64,000 nucleotides of DNA from Pseudonocardia broussonetiae (GTDB lineage: Bacteria > Actinomycetota > Actinomycetes > Mycobacteriales > Pseudonocardiaceae): positions 5,277,501 through 5,341,500 of the forward strand of contig NZ_CP053564.1 of assembly GCF_013155125.1 (NCBI RefSeq). Reading direction: 5' to 3'. The notes under the pieces were generated by a model that was not told the DNA's origin, searched no databases, and saw nothing but the letters and a program-made list of their open reading frames with translations. The first letter of the stretch is position 1, and the number at the start of each line of letters is the position of its first letter. Shown piece after piece: positions 1-8,053 of the stretch. The translations under genes were made by a program, and so were the position numbers.

Positions 1-700
1 CGACGATCAAGCGACGGTGATCAGCGGAACCGCACCGCCACGGCCCCTCCGACGACCCTCACGCCACACTCCCGGCGATCAAGGCCGACTGGTGCGGGCC
101 GGCCTCGGCTGCGGCCGCCCCGGTTGCGTCGACGGCCGGGGTGCGGAGGGCGGTGATCGGCGGAACCGCACCACCACGGTCCCCACAGCGACCGCTGCGA
201 CGCACTCTCGTCGATCATGGCGCGGTGATCAGCGGGACCGCACCGCCACGGCCCCTCCGACGACCCTCACGGTGCGCTCCCGGCGATCACAGCTGACTCT
301 CGCCATCTGACCTTGATCGCCGCCGGCCGCACCTCACGGTCGGCGCCACAGCCGTGAGGTGCGGCGGGGAGCGATCACGGCGGTGATGATCGCCGAAACC
401 GCACCAGGACAGTCCCCCGAGCGACCCTCACGTCACACTCCCGGCGATCAGACGGCGGCGATCGGCAGGACCGCACCACCACGGCCCCTCTGACGACCAT
501 CACGTCACATCCTCGAAGATCAAGGCCGGGCGGTGCGGCGCGGGCCGGCCCCGCTGCCCCGGACACGTTGGCGGCCCGGGGTGCGCATGCGGTGATCACC
601 GGAACCGCGCCACCACGGTCCCCCGAGCGACCCCCACGTCATTGTCCCGGCGATCAAGGTCGGGCGGTGCAGGCCGGGCGGCCCGCAGCCCCGGTCCCGA
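1..700. repeat. Array A of 63-bp dyad repeats (no gene in 1-759)
   Basis: This gene-free stretch holds six copies of a 63-bp unit that begins with GATC and ends with GATCA: 19-81, 155-217, 227-289, 388-450, 460-522 and 594-656, plus the right end of another at 5-9. Each reads roughly GATCA-CGGAACCGCACCACCACGG, then a variable middle, then TCACACTCCCGGCGATCA. A second module of about 72 bp (AGGCCG-GGTGCGG type) fills 82-154 and 523-593 and starts again at 657. The same 63-bp unit recurs at 27.8-28.7 kb. Short open frames here are by-products of the repeats and lack ribosome binding sites. The family was not recognised; it resembles REP/BIME-type intergenic repeats in organisation. Confidence 0.85.
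326..365. repeat. Palindromic element P (copy 1)
   Basis: Perfect inverted repeat with arms GCCGCACCTCACGG and CCGTGAGGTGCGGC around a 12-nt loop. It lies between the third and fourth 63-bp units of array A. The same arms with the same loop length recur in array B at 27941, 28181 and 28510. Confidence 0.85.
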
Positions 701-724
701 AGCGAGAAGAAGGTCAACCACAGA

Positions 725-753
725 TTGCCCATCCGCCCCCGTCAATGTATGCA
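725..753 (+). promoter_or_regulatory. Possible leaderless promoter of the 760 gene
   Basis: TTGCCC at 725-730 and TATGCA at 748-753 are separated by 17 nt, and the ATG at 760 follows 6 nt after the -10-like hexamer. There is no Shine-Dalgarno sequence before that ATG. The layout suits a leaderless transcript, but the -10 is imperfect. Confidence 0.4.
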
Positions 754-759
754 TGACAC

Positions 760-1137
760 ATGAAGTACGAGGAAGCCCAGCGGTGGCTCGAGCGCGCCGA
801 CCCGTCGATCGCCAAGCAGCGGGAGTCGATCACCCAGCAGCTCGACGGCCTCAAGGACCGTGCCAAGAACGGGGTCCTCACCCACGACGGGGCCGCCGCC
901 TGGTACGCCCTGGTGGGCGAGATGCGGCGCCTCGCCGACTACTACGAGCGCGACCTCATCCGCAAGCTCCGCTCCGACGGCCTCACCTGGCAGCAGGTGG
1001 CCGACGCGGTGCAGGCGCAGCTCAACAGCCGGCAGGCCGCGCAGGGCAAGTGGAAGCGCCTGATCGACCCCGGACGCCGCACCACCACCGGCGACATGCA
1101 GCGCGGCGGGCGCCGCAAGCAGACCCCCGAGGCCTGA
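760..1137 (+). CDS. Small HTH-like protein of unknown function
   Basis: A 125-residue soluble, charged, mostly helical protein. Residues 1-60 look like an amphipathic helical bundle, and the segment DGLTWQQVADAVQ (about residues 76-88) resembles a helix-turn-helix of the sigma-4/MerR kind. The C-terminal 25 residues are basic (PGRRTTTGDMQRGGRRKQ) and could contact nucleic acid. It is a standalone gene directly after repeat array A and before the GGDEF-EAL gene. The ATG is preceded by a possible -10 rather than a ribosome binding site, so a leaderless mRNA is likely. No specific family was recognised; small actinobacterial sigma-like HTH proteins are the nearest impression. A role in DNA binding is inference only. 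Confidence 0.7.
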   Translation: MKYEEAQRWLERADPSIAKQRESITQQLDGLKDRAKNGVLTHDGAAAWYALVGEMRRLADYYERDLIRKLRSDGLTWQQVADAVQAQLNSRQAAQGKWKRLIDPGRRTTTGDMQRGGRRKQTPEA

Positions 1138-1224
1138 TCACCCAGGGTGAACGGTGCGCGGAGTGATCGTCAACGGCTATCGTCGCGGCGTCCGTGCGGC
1201 GAGACCGGACAGGCGGGAGCCGGG

Positions 1225-3354
1225 GTGAGCGGCCACGACGATCGGGACGGGGCGGCCGGCGCCCTGGCCGCGTCGTGGGCGCGCGCCCTGAGCGGGGAGG
1301 CCGCGGACCCGGCCCCGGTGGCCGCGATGCTGCGTGACCCTGCCGCCCGCCTGCTGGCCGCCTGGGCCGAGCAGGATCCCGAGAGGGCGGGGGACGCCGC
1401 CCGGGAGGCGGGCCACGCGCTCGTCCTCGCCGGCCTCACCGACCTCGGAGTGCTCGACGCGAGCCTCGCCCACCTCACCGCGCACCTCGCCCCCGACGCC
1501 ACCACGCCGGCCGCGGCGGCCCGGCTGGCGAGGATCGTGTCGAGCGCCGCCGTGGGCTACGCGGCGGCGGTGCAGCACCGGGTGCGCGCCGAGCAGCAGC
1601 GGATCGGTCTGGCCGCGCTCGCCGCCCGCTCGGCCGCCGACCGCGCCCGCCGCACGAGCGAGGCGCGGTTCGCCGCGGTGTTCGCCGCCTCCCCCATGGG
1701 CATCGGGGTCGCGGCGCTGGACGGGCGGGTGCTGGAGTCCAACGCCGCGCTGGGCGAGATCTTCGGGCTCACCCCGGAGCAGTTCCGCGCGCACAGCCTC
1801 CAGGAGTTCGTGCACCCCGAGGACGACCCGGAGATCTGGACCCGCCTCGACGCGATGTTCGCCGGGACGCTCGACCACATGCGCCTGGAGAAGACGGTGT
1901 GGCACGCCGAGGGGCGGCCGGTGCGCCTGGAGGTCGTGCTGACGCTGCTGCGCGACCCCGACGACGTGCCGCAGTACATCGTCGGGATGGTCGAGGACAT
2001 CACCGAGCGCCGCGACCTCGAGGACCGCCTGCGTCACCAGGCCCTGCACGACCCCCTCACCGGCCTGCCCAACCGGTCGCTGTTCCTGGAGCGGCTCGAC
2101 GTCGCGCTGCGCACGGGCGGGTGCGAGGTCGGCGTGTGCTTCGTCGACCTCGACGGGTTCAAGGCCGTCAACGACACCCTCGGGCACACCGTCGGCGACG
2201 AGCTCCTGCAGGCCGTCGCGCAGCGCCTCACCGCCGACCTGGCGCCGGACGGGCACCTCGTCGCGCGGATGGGCGGCGACGAGTTCGTGGTCCTCGTCGA
2301 GCGGGGCGGGGCCGCGGAGCTGGAGCGGGTGCCCGGGCGGATCCTCGACGCCGTGCGCCGGCCGCTGCGGCTGGACGGGCGGGACGTGACGGTCACGGCG
2401 AGCGTCGGCGTCGTCCGGCGCTCCGACGGCGGCTCGGCCGCGGAGCTGCTCAAGGCCGCCGACACCACGCTCATGTGGGCCAAGGACGACGGCCGCGACC
2501 GCTGCGCCTTCTTCGACCCCGAGCGCCACCGCGCCCACATCGAGCGCTTCGCCCGCGCCGCCGGGCTGCCCGACGCGCTGGCCCGCGAGGAGTTCATCGT
2601 CTGCTACCAGCCGCTGGTGCGCCTGGCCGACGCGCGGCTGGTCGGCGTCGAGGCGCTGGTCCGGTGGGAGCGCCCCGGGGACGACCGGCCGCTGGGGCCC
2701 GACGACTTCGTGCCGCTCGCCGAGGAGAGCGGGCTGATCGTGCCGCTGGGCCGGTGGGTGCTGGAGCAGGCGTGCGCGCAGGCCGTGCGCTGGCGCGGCG
2801 AACCGGGCGGCGAGGACGTGTTCGTCAGCGTCAACCTGGCCGTGCGCCAGGTCCACGAGCCCGGGCTGGTCGACGACGTGGCGCGCGTGCTGCGCGAGAC
2901 CGGCCTGCCGCCCGCCGCGCTGCAGCTCGAGCTCACCGAGACCACCGCGATGGCCACGACCGGCGCCCCGCTGGTCGTGCTGCGCCGCCTCGCGGCGCTC
3001 GGCGTCCGCATCGCGATCGACGACTTCGGCACCGGCTACTCCAACCTCGCCTACCTGCGCGAGCTGCCGGTGCACGTGCTGAAGCTGGCGGGGTCGTTCG
3101 TCACCGGGCGCGGCACCGGCCCGGGCGTCACCGGCGACGCGATCGACGCCGACGTCCTGGCCCATCTCGTGCGCCTCGCGCACACGCTCGGGCTGTCGGT
3201 CACCGCCGAGCACGTGGAGACCGCCGAGCAGGCCCGCCTGCTGCACGCGCTGGGCTGCGACATCGGCCAGGGCTGGCACTACGCCCCGGCCACCGACGCC
3301 CCGACGATCTCCGCGATGCTGGCGGGCGGTGCCGTCGGGGCGCGGTCGGGCTGA
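1225..3354 (+). CDS. PAS-GGDEF-EAL bifunctional c-di-GMP protein
   Basis: Cytoplasmic c-di-GMP enzyme with diguanylate cyclase and phosphodiesterase modules. GTG at 1225 is chosen because it has a GGGAG upstream and the residues before it look non-coding; an earlier in-frame GTG at 1147 would add 26 residues, giving 735 instead of 709. Order: an N-terminal helical input region (about 1-130), PAS (about 145-260), GGDEF with intact RMGGDEF, then EAL with EALVRW, ELTET and DDFGTGYSNL. The signature motifs of both domains are kept, so both activities are possible. One deviation: the usual K-[IL]-D after DDFGTG reads KLAGSF, with the Asp changed to Ala while the lysine is kept. It ends 3 bp from the convergent acyl-CoA dehydrogenase gene. 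Confidence 0.9.
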   Translation: MSGHDDRDGAAGALAASWARALSGEAADPAPVAAMLRDPAARLLAAWAEQDPERAGDAAREAGHALVLAGLTDLGVLDASLAHLTAHLAPDATTPAAAARLARIVSSAAVGYAAAVQHRVRAEQQRIGLAALAARSAADRARRTSEARFAAVFAASPMGIGVAALDGRVLESNAALGEIFGLTPEQFRAHSLQEFVHPEDDPEIWTRLDAMFAGTLDHMRLEKTVWHAEGRPVRLEVVLTLLRDPDDVPQYIVGMVEDITERRDLEDRLRHQALHDPLTGLPNRSLFLERLDVALRTGGCEVGVCFVDLDGFKAVNDTLGHTVGDELLQAVAQRLTADLAPDGHLVARMGGDEFVVLVERGGAAELERVPGRILDAVRRPLRLDGRDVTVTASVGVVRRSDGGSAAELLKAADTTLMWAKDDGRDRCAFFDPERHRAHIERFARAAGLPDALAREEFIVCYQPLVRLADARLVGVEALVRWERPGDDRPLGPDDFVPLAEESGLIVPLGRWVLEQACAQAVRWRGEPGGEDVFVSVNLAVRQVHEPGLVDDVARVLRETGLPPAALQLELTETTAMATTGAPLVVLRRLAALGVRIAIDDFGTGYSNLAYLRELPVHVLKLAGSFVTGRGTGPGVTGDAIDADVLAHLVRLAHTLGLSVTAEHVETAEQARLLHALGCDIGQGWHYAPATDAPTISAMLAGGAVGARSG

Positions 3355-3357
3355 GGC

Positions 3358-4560
3358 CTATCCCAGCGGGCTGCGCGGCAACAGGCGGTCGGCGATGATC
3401 TTGCGCTGGATCTCGCTGGTGCCCTCGAAGATCGTGGTGAGCCGGGCGTCGCGCCAGTGCCGCTCGACCTGGTGCTCGGTGGTGTAGCCGTTGCCGCCGT
3501 GGAGCTGGATGCCGTCGCCGGTGACCTCCGCGGCCATCTCGGTGGCCATCAGCTTCACCATCGCGGCCTCACGCTCGCACGGCTGCCCGAGGTCGATCAG
3601 GTGCGCGACGTGCTGGTAGAACGCCCGCGCCTGCTCCACCCGCGCCGCCATGTTGGCGAGGGTGAACCGCACGGCCTGGAAGTCGCCGATCGGGTGCTCG
3701 AACTGCTCGCGGTCCTGCAGGTAGACGATGCAGTCCTCGACGGCCGCGCGCGCCAGCCCGACGGCCCGCGCGGCGGTGTGCACGCGGGCGATGTTGAGCC
3801 ACTTCTGGGCGTCGGCGAAGCCCGCCGTGCCGATCTGGTTGGCCACCGGCACGCGGAAGCCGTCGAACTCGAGGTCCCACGTGACGAAGCCGTGGTAGCC
3901 GATCTTGTCGATCGGCGAGCCGGTGATGCCCTCGGGGAACCCGTCGCGCTCCTTCTCCACCAGGAGCGTCGCGAGGCCGGCGGAGCGCTTCTCGTCCGGG
4001 CCCGGGTCGGCGGTGCGGACGAGCACCTGGATGAAGTCGGCCGCCTTGGCGTTGCCGGTCCAGCGCTTGCGGCCGGTGACGACGAACTCGTCGCCGTCGC
4101 GGACGGCGCGGGTGGCGACGCCGGCGAGGTCGGACCCCGCGTCGGGCTCGGACAGCGCGATCGCGCCGATCCACTGCCCCTTCGCGCTGCGCCGCAGCAG
4201 CTCCGCGCGGCGGGTCGGGTCGGAGACGCCGGTGCCCGCCCCCTGCGCGCGGGCGATGATGCTGCCGACGCTCATCCAGGCGCGGGCCAGCTCCTCGGCG
4301 ACCATGCAGTACTCGAACGCGCCCAGCCCCATGCCGCCGTGCTCGCGGTCGACGGTGATGCCGAACCAGCCCTCGTCGGCCATCTCGTCGAGCAGCGACC
4401 GCGGGATCTCGCCCTTCACCGGGTCGAGCTCGTTGGCGACCGGCAGCACGCGCTCCGCGGCGAACCGCCGGGCCCGCGTCTGCAGCTCCTCGCGCTCGGG
4501 CGTGTGGTACGGCGGGGCGACGACGGGCACGGGCGGCGGCAGCGGATCCACGGTGGTCAC
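3358..4560 (-). CDS. Acyl-CoA dehydrogenase
   Basis: A 400-residue FAD-dependent acyl-CoA dehydrogenase that oxidises acyl-CoA to the 2-enoyl-CoA in fatty or branched-chain acid breakdown. Family hallmarks are visible: AIALSEPDAGSD in the middle beta domain, GGNGYTTEHQVERHWRDAR and the C-terminal FEGTSEIQRKIIADRLL, whose Glu matches the catalytic base of medium-chain enzymes. Length is normal for the family. The start is the GTG reading VTTVDPLPPPVP; an open frame extends about 89 codons further but is Arg/Gly/Pro-rich like non-coding DNA. Transcribed alone, 83 bp downstream of the DUF742 gene on the same strand. Substrate length cannot be told from sequence. Confidence 0.93.
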   Translation of the reverse strand: MTTVDPLPPPVPVVAPPYHTPEREELQTRARRFAAERVLPVANELDPVKGEIPRSLLDEMADEGWFGITVDREHGGMGLGAFEYCMVAEELARAWMSVGSIIARAQGAGTGVSDPTRRAELLRRSAKGQWIGAIALSEPDAGSDLAGVATRAVRDGDEFVVTGRKRWTGNAKAADFIQVLVRTADPGPDEKRSAGLATLLVEKERDGFPEGITGSPIDKIGYHGFVTWDLEFDGFRVPVANQIGTAGFADAQKWLNIARVHTAARAVGLARAAVEDCIVYLQDREQFEHPIGDFQAVRFTLANMAARVEQARAFYQHVAHLIDLGQPCEREAAMVKLMATEMAAEVTGDGIQLHGGNGYTTEHQVERHWRDARLTTIFEGTSEIQRKIIADRLLPRSPLG

Positions 4561-4643
4561 CCGCCTGTTGTGCCACACCGCGGCGGGTGGCGCGACCTCG
4601 GGGTGACCGGTCCCACCCGGACGGGCGGGCCGTCCGGGGCCGG

Positions 4644-5420
4644 TCAGAGGCGGCGCAGCCCCGACAGCACCCGCTCCATCAGCGCCAGGTCGGGACCGCC
4701 GGCGTCGGCGGTGCGGTGGACCTGCACGGCCCCGGCGTCGAGCATGTCGGCCAGCAGGACCTGCGCCACGCCGAGCGGGACGCCCAGCAGCGCGGCGACC
4801 TCGGCGACCGAGCGCGGGCCGCGGCACAGCTCACGGATGCGGGCGTGGTCGAGCGGCTCCCCCGGGCGCGCGGGGCCGGTGGCCGTGACGAGCGCCTCCA
4901 CCGCGAACGACACGCGGGCGCGGGTGCGGCCGCCGGTGAGGACGTAGGGCCGCACGAGCGACTCCGCCCGTGCCGCGTGCGGGGCCCCGTCCGGCACCGG
5001 GAGGTCCGACACCGGGAGGAGGTGCTCGACGGGCAGGGTCTGCTCGGCCGGAGCCGGCGGGGGCTCGACCGGGGCGGCAGCGGGGGCCGGGTGGACCGGC
5101 GCGGGACGCAGGGCGGCCGGCCCGGGACGCGCGGTCCGCCGCCGGGACCGGGAGGCGCCGCCGAAGCGCGCCCCGGTGAGGCCGACGGACGGGCCGTCGT
5201 CGCCGGGCTCGGGCAGCGGGGGGACGACGGGAGCGGCGGGCCCTGCGGCGGGCGCCTGCTCCCCCTCGCCCCGCTCCGACCGCGCCCGGCGCCGGCGCGA
5301 CGGGCCGCCGAAGCGCGCGCCGGTGAGCCCGATCTCCGGGGGGCCGTCGGCAGAGCTGGGCATGACGGCACCCTGGACGTCCGGGGTTACCGACGTGTTG
5401 CGCTGTCGTTCCACGGCCAT
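4644..5420 (-). CDS. DUF742 protein with duplicated GLTGARFGG motif
   Basis: A 258-residue protein ending in a DUF742 domain (about residues 160-258), starting LVRPYVLTGGRTR and containing a winged-helix-like segment PRSVAEVAALLGVPLGVAQVLLADML. DUF742 proteins normally sit in conservon operons with a sensor kinase, a roadblock protein and a small GTPase; none of these is adjacent. The N-terminal part is Pro/Ala-rich and disordered. It carries the short motif GLTGARFGG twice (about residues 31 and 76), each followed by a basic patch. The ATG at 5420 has a strong GGGAGG ribosome binding site. Divergent from the Pr6Pr membrane gene 63 bp away. A protein-interaction or regulatory role is likely; the target is unknown. 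Confidence 0.85.
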   Translation of the reverse strand: MAVERQRNTSVTPDVQGAVMPSSADGPPEIGLTGARFGGPSRRRRARSERGEGEQAPAAGPAAPVVPPLPEPGDDGPSVGLTGARFGGASRSRRRTARPGPAALRPAPVHPAPAAAPVEPPPAPAEQTLPVEHLLPVSDLPVPDGAPHAARAESLVRPYVLTGGRTRARVSFAVEALVTATGPARPGEPLDHARIRELCRGPRSVAEVAALLGVPLGVAQVLLADMLDAGAVQVHRTADAGGPDLALMERVLSGLRRL

Positions 5421-5483
5421 GACGACACCTCCCGGCGAGCAGTATTCACCCGGTGCGGTGGCCGGGTCGGTAGCGTCCGTCAC

Positions 5484-6134
5484 ATGTCCGTCACCGGCCG
5501 TGTCTGGAACGCCGCGACCGCCGCCGTCGTCGTCGTCGCGCTCGCCCTCCAGATCCCGATCACCGCGGCCGCGCAGGACGGGGCGTTCGACACGCCGGCC
5601 GCGCGCGTCGCCAACCTCTTCACGTTCTTCACGATCCTGACGAACCTGCTGGTCGCGGGCACCTCGGCGGCCATCGCGCTGCGCCCGGAACGCCGCTCGA
5701 CGGTGCTTGCCGTGCTGCGGCTCGACGCGCTGGTGGGCATCGCCGTGACCGCGGCGGTCTACCACACCCTGCTCGCCGGGCTGCGCGACCTGAGCGGTGC
5801 CGAGGAGGTCGCGAACCAGCTGTTCCACTCCGTGTCGCCCGCGCTCGCGCTCGTCGGCTGGGTGCTGTTCGGTCCGCGCGGCACCACCGACCGCCGGGTC
5901 GTGCTGCTGTCCCTGGCCTACCCCGTCGCCTGGCTGGCGTTCACGCTGGTGCGCGGGGCGGTCATCGGCTGGTACCCCTACCCGTTCGTCGACGTCGTCG
6001 AGCTGGGCTACGCGCAGGTGGCGTTCAACTGCGTCGGCATCGCCGTGCTGTTCGGCGTGCTCGCCGCGGCGGTGCTGGGCGTCGATCGTCTGCTCGGGCG
6101 CCGCGCCGTGGGCGGTGCCAGGATCGGGGCATGA
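5484..6134 (+). CDS. Pr6Pr-family integral membrane protein
   Basis: A 216-residue polytopic membrane protein with about six hydrophobic segments, beginning MSVTGRVWNAATAAVVVVAL. Features typical of Pr6Pr/FAR-17a-like proteins include FFTILTNLLVAG, YHTLLAGLRDLSG, a conserved HSVSPALALVGW stretch and the late WYPYPFVDV segment. Molecular function is not established for the family in bacteria. The stop overlaps the start of the LLM oxidoreductase gene by 4 bp (ATGA), so the two are translationally coupled, although no functional link is obvious. The start codon is well supported: the hydrophobic N-terminus begins there and the sequence upstream is intergenic. Confidence 0.85.
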   Translation: MSVTGRVWNAATAAVVVVALALQIPITAAAQDGAFDTPAARVANLFTFFTILTNLLVAGTSAAIALRPERRSTVLAVLRLDALVGIAVTAAVYHTLLAGLRDLSGAEEVANQLFHSVSPALALVGWVLFGPRGTTDRRVVLLSLAYPVAWLAFTLVRGAVIGWYPYPFVDVVELGYAQVAFNCVGIAVLFGVLAAAVLGVDRLLGRRAVGGARIGA

Positions 6135-6904
6135 CGCACCCCATCCGGATCGGTGTCCAGCTGCAGCCGCAGCACGCCGAGTACCGCCAGATCCGTTCCG
6201 CCGTCGCGGAGGCCGAGGAGGCCGGCGTCGACGTGGTCTTCAACTGGGACCACTTCTTCCCGCTCTACGGCGAGCCCGACGGCGCGCACTTCGAGTGCTG
6301 GACGATGCTCGGCGCCTGGGCCGAGGCCACCTCCCGCGTCGAGATCGGCGCCCTGGTCACCTGCAACAGCTACCGCAACCCCGAGCTGCTGGCCGACATG
6401 GCCCGCACCGTCGACCACATCTCCGGCGGGCGGCTGATCCTGGGCATCGGCGCGGGCTGGTTCGAGCGCGACTACGACGAGTACGGCTACGACTTCGGCA
6501 CCGCGGGCTCCCGCCTCGCCGACCTCGCGCAGGCGCTGCCCCGCATCCGCGACCGCTGGTCGAAGCTCAACCCGGCCCCGACCCGCGAGATCCCGATCCT
6601 CATCGGCGGCGGCGGGGAGAAGAAGACGCTGCGCTACACCGCCGAGCACGCCCAGATCTGGCACAGCTTCGGCGACGTCGACACGCTCGTCCGCAAGAAC
6701 GGGATCCTCGACGGCCACTGCGCCGACGTGGGGCGCGAGCCGTCGCAGGTCGAACGGTCGATCGGGGTCGGCAAGCCGCCCGGCGAGGTCGCCGACGCGC
6801 TGGTCGACGCGGGCGCGACGCTGTTCACCGTCGGCGTCGGCGGGCCCGACTACGACCTCGGGCTGCTCAAGGAGTGGATCGCCTGGCGCGACTCCCGTTC
6901 CTGA
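6131..6904 (+). CDS. LLM-class F420-dependent oxidoreductase
   Basis: A 257-residue luciferase-like-monooxygenase-fold oxidoreductase of the group that uses deazaflavin F420. Supporting features are the N-terminal IRIGVQLQPQHAEY strand, GALVTCNSYRNPELLADMARTVDHISGGRLILGIGAGWFERDY-type core split over residues 75-120, and IPILIGGGGEKKTLRYTAEHA. This is the short subfamily resembling Rv1855c-type proteins. The reaction is unknown for most members; hydride transfer between F420H2 and a small organic substrate is the general expectation. Translationally coupled to the upstream membrane protein gene; the Nudix gene follows 31 bp later. Confidence 0.9.
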   Translation: MTHPIRIGVQLQPQHAEYRQIRSAVAEAEEAGVDVVFNWDHFFPLYGEPDGAHFECWTMLGAWAEATSRVEIGALVTCNSYRNPELLADMARTVDHISGGRLILGIGAGWFERDYDEYGYDFGTAGSRLADLAQALPRIRDRWSKLNPAPTREIPILIGGGGEKKTLRYTAEHAQIWHSFGDVDTLVRKNGILDGHCADVGREPSQVERSIGVGKPPGEVADALVDAGATLFTVGVGGPDYDLGLLKEWIAWRDSRS

Positions 6905-6935
6905 TCCGGGGCTCTCCGTCTGGGATGCTGGGGCG

Positions 6936-7427
6936 GTGGCCGTACTGAGCGCAGGGCTGTTGCTGTACCGGGAGGGGCCCGGCGGCGTCGAGGTGCTCCT
7001 CGGGCACATGGGCGGGCCCTACTGGGCGCGCAAGGACGACGCCGCCTGGTCGATCCCCAAGGGTGAGCACGAGCCCGACGAGGAGCCGTTCGCGGCCGCC
7101 GAGCGCGAGTTCACCGAGGAGCTCGGGCACCGGCCGCCGTCCGGGGAGTCCCGCGAGCTGGGCACCGTGTCCCAGCGCGGGGGCCGCAAGCAGATCACGG
7201 TGTTCGCGCGGGAGGGCGACTTCGACCCCGCCTTCCTGCACCCGGGCACGTTCGACCTGGAGTGGCCGCCGAAGTCGGGCACGGTGCAGGCCTTCCCGGA
7301 GATCGACCGCGTGGCCTGGTTCGACCTGGAGACCGCGCGGCGCAAGCTGGTGGCCGCGCAGGTCGAGTTCGTCGACCGGCTGGCCGCCGCGCTCGCCCCG
7401 GAATCCACCGCACCCCGAGGGGGTTGA
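6936..7427 (+). CDS. Nudix hydrolase
   Basis: A 163-residue Nudix-fold pyrophosphohydrolase. The Nudix box is complete: G-x5-E-x7-R-E-x2-E-E-x-G read in GEHEPDEEPFAAAEREFTEELG, which places the metal-binding glutamates in the helix. The protein starts at a GTG (VAVLSAGLLLYREG), and the first strand carries the usual small hydrophobic pattern. The sequence, including GHMGGPYWARKDDAAWSIPKGE, matches an actinobacterial subfamily of unassigned NTP/NDP-X hydrolases. It lies 7 bp upstream of the molybdenum oxidoreductase gene, so the two are probably cotranscribed. The substrate cannot be predicted. Confidence 0.92.
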   Translation: MAVLSAGLLLYREGPGGVEVLLGHMGGPYWARKDDAAWSIPKGEHEPDEEPFAAAEREFTEELGHRPPSGESRELGTVSQRGGRKQITVFAREGDFDPAFLHPGTFDLEWPPKSGTVQAFPEIDRVAWFDLETARRKLVAAQVEFVDRLAAALAPESTAPRGG

Positions 7428-7434
7428 GCACGGC

Positions 7435-8037
7435 ATGGCGATCACCCGAGGCTTCACCGGACGGCGCGCCCGCGATCCGCGGCTGCCCCCTGGCCAGTAC
7501 GACGCGCGTGACGAGTGGCCGGTGCTGCACATCGAGTCGACGCCCGCGCTCGACACCGCGCAGTGGACGTTCGGCGTCGAGGGGCTCGTCGAGCGCCCGG
7601 TGTCGTGGACGTGGGACGAGATCCACGCCCTGCCGCGCTCGCGGTACGCCGGCGACATCCACTGCGTCACGACCTGGTCGAAGTTCGACATGACCTTCGA
7701 CGGCGTCTCGGTCGACACGCTGCTCGAGGCCGCCGGGCCGCTGCCCGCCGCCACGCACGCGGTGGTCCTCACGCACTCGGGCTACACCACGAACCTGCCG
7801 CTGGCCGACCTGACCGGCGGCAAGGCGTGGGTGGTGTGGGACGCCGACGGCACCCCGCTCACCCGCGAGCACGGCGGGCCGGCCCGGCTGCTGGTGCCGC
7901 ACCTGTACTTCTGGAAGAGCGCGAAGTGGGTCTCGGGCCTGCGCCTGCTCGACCACGACGAGCCCGGCTTCTGGGAGCGCAACGGCTACCACGACCGGGG
8001 CGACCCCTGGTCCGAGCAGCGCTACCAGGGCGACTGA
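7435..8037 (+). CDS. Sulfite-oxidase-like molybdopterin oxidoreductase
   Basis: A 200-residue single-domain member of the sulfite oxidase/MsrP fold. It has the molybdenum cofactor cysteine in IHCVTTWSKFD (Cys about 76), the FDGVSVDTLLEAAGP segment and the closing GPARLLVPHLYFWKSAKWV motif. There is no signal peptide, heme domain or dimerisation domain, so it is cytoplasmic and needs an external electron partner. That partner is probably the flavin reductase encoded 16 bp downstream, since such pairs recur in actinobacteria. The ATG follows the Nudix stop by 7 bp. Sulfite, sulfoxide or another oxo-transfer substrate are all possible. Confidence 0.9.
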   Translation: MAITRGFTGRRARDPRLPPGQYDARDEWPVLHIESTPALDTAQWTFGVEGLVERPVSWTWDEIHALPRSRYAGDIHCVTTWSKFDMTFDGVSVDTLLEAAGPLPAATHAVVLTHSGYTTNLPLADLTGGKAWVVWDADGTPLTREHGGPARLLVPHLYFWKSAKWVSGLRLLDHDEPGFWERNGYHDRGDPWSEQRYQGD

Positions 8038-8053
8038 TGACCCGGGACGACCT

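Noticed and set aside
1..756. Short open frames of 60-170 codons on both strands across array A
   Set aside because: They follow the repeat periodicity, lack ribosome binding sites, and have Arg/Pro/Ser-biased translations typical of GC-rich shadow frames.
4644..6134. A complete conservon around DUF742
   Set aside because: No sensor kinase, roadblock or GTPase gene flanks it; neighbours are an acyl-CoA dehydrogenase and a Pr6Pr protein.
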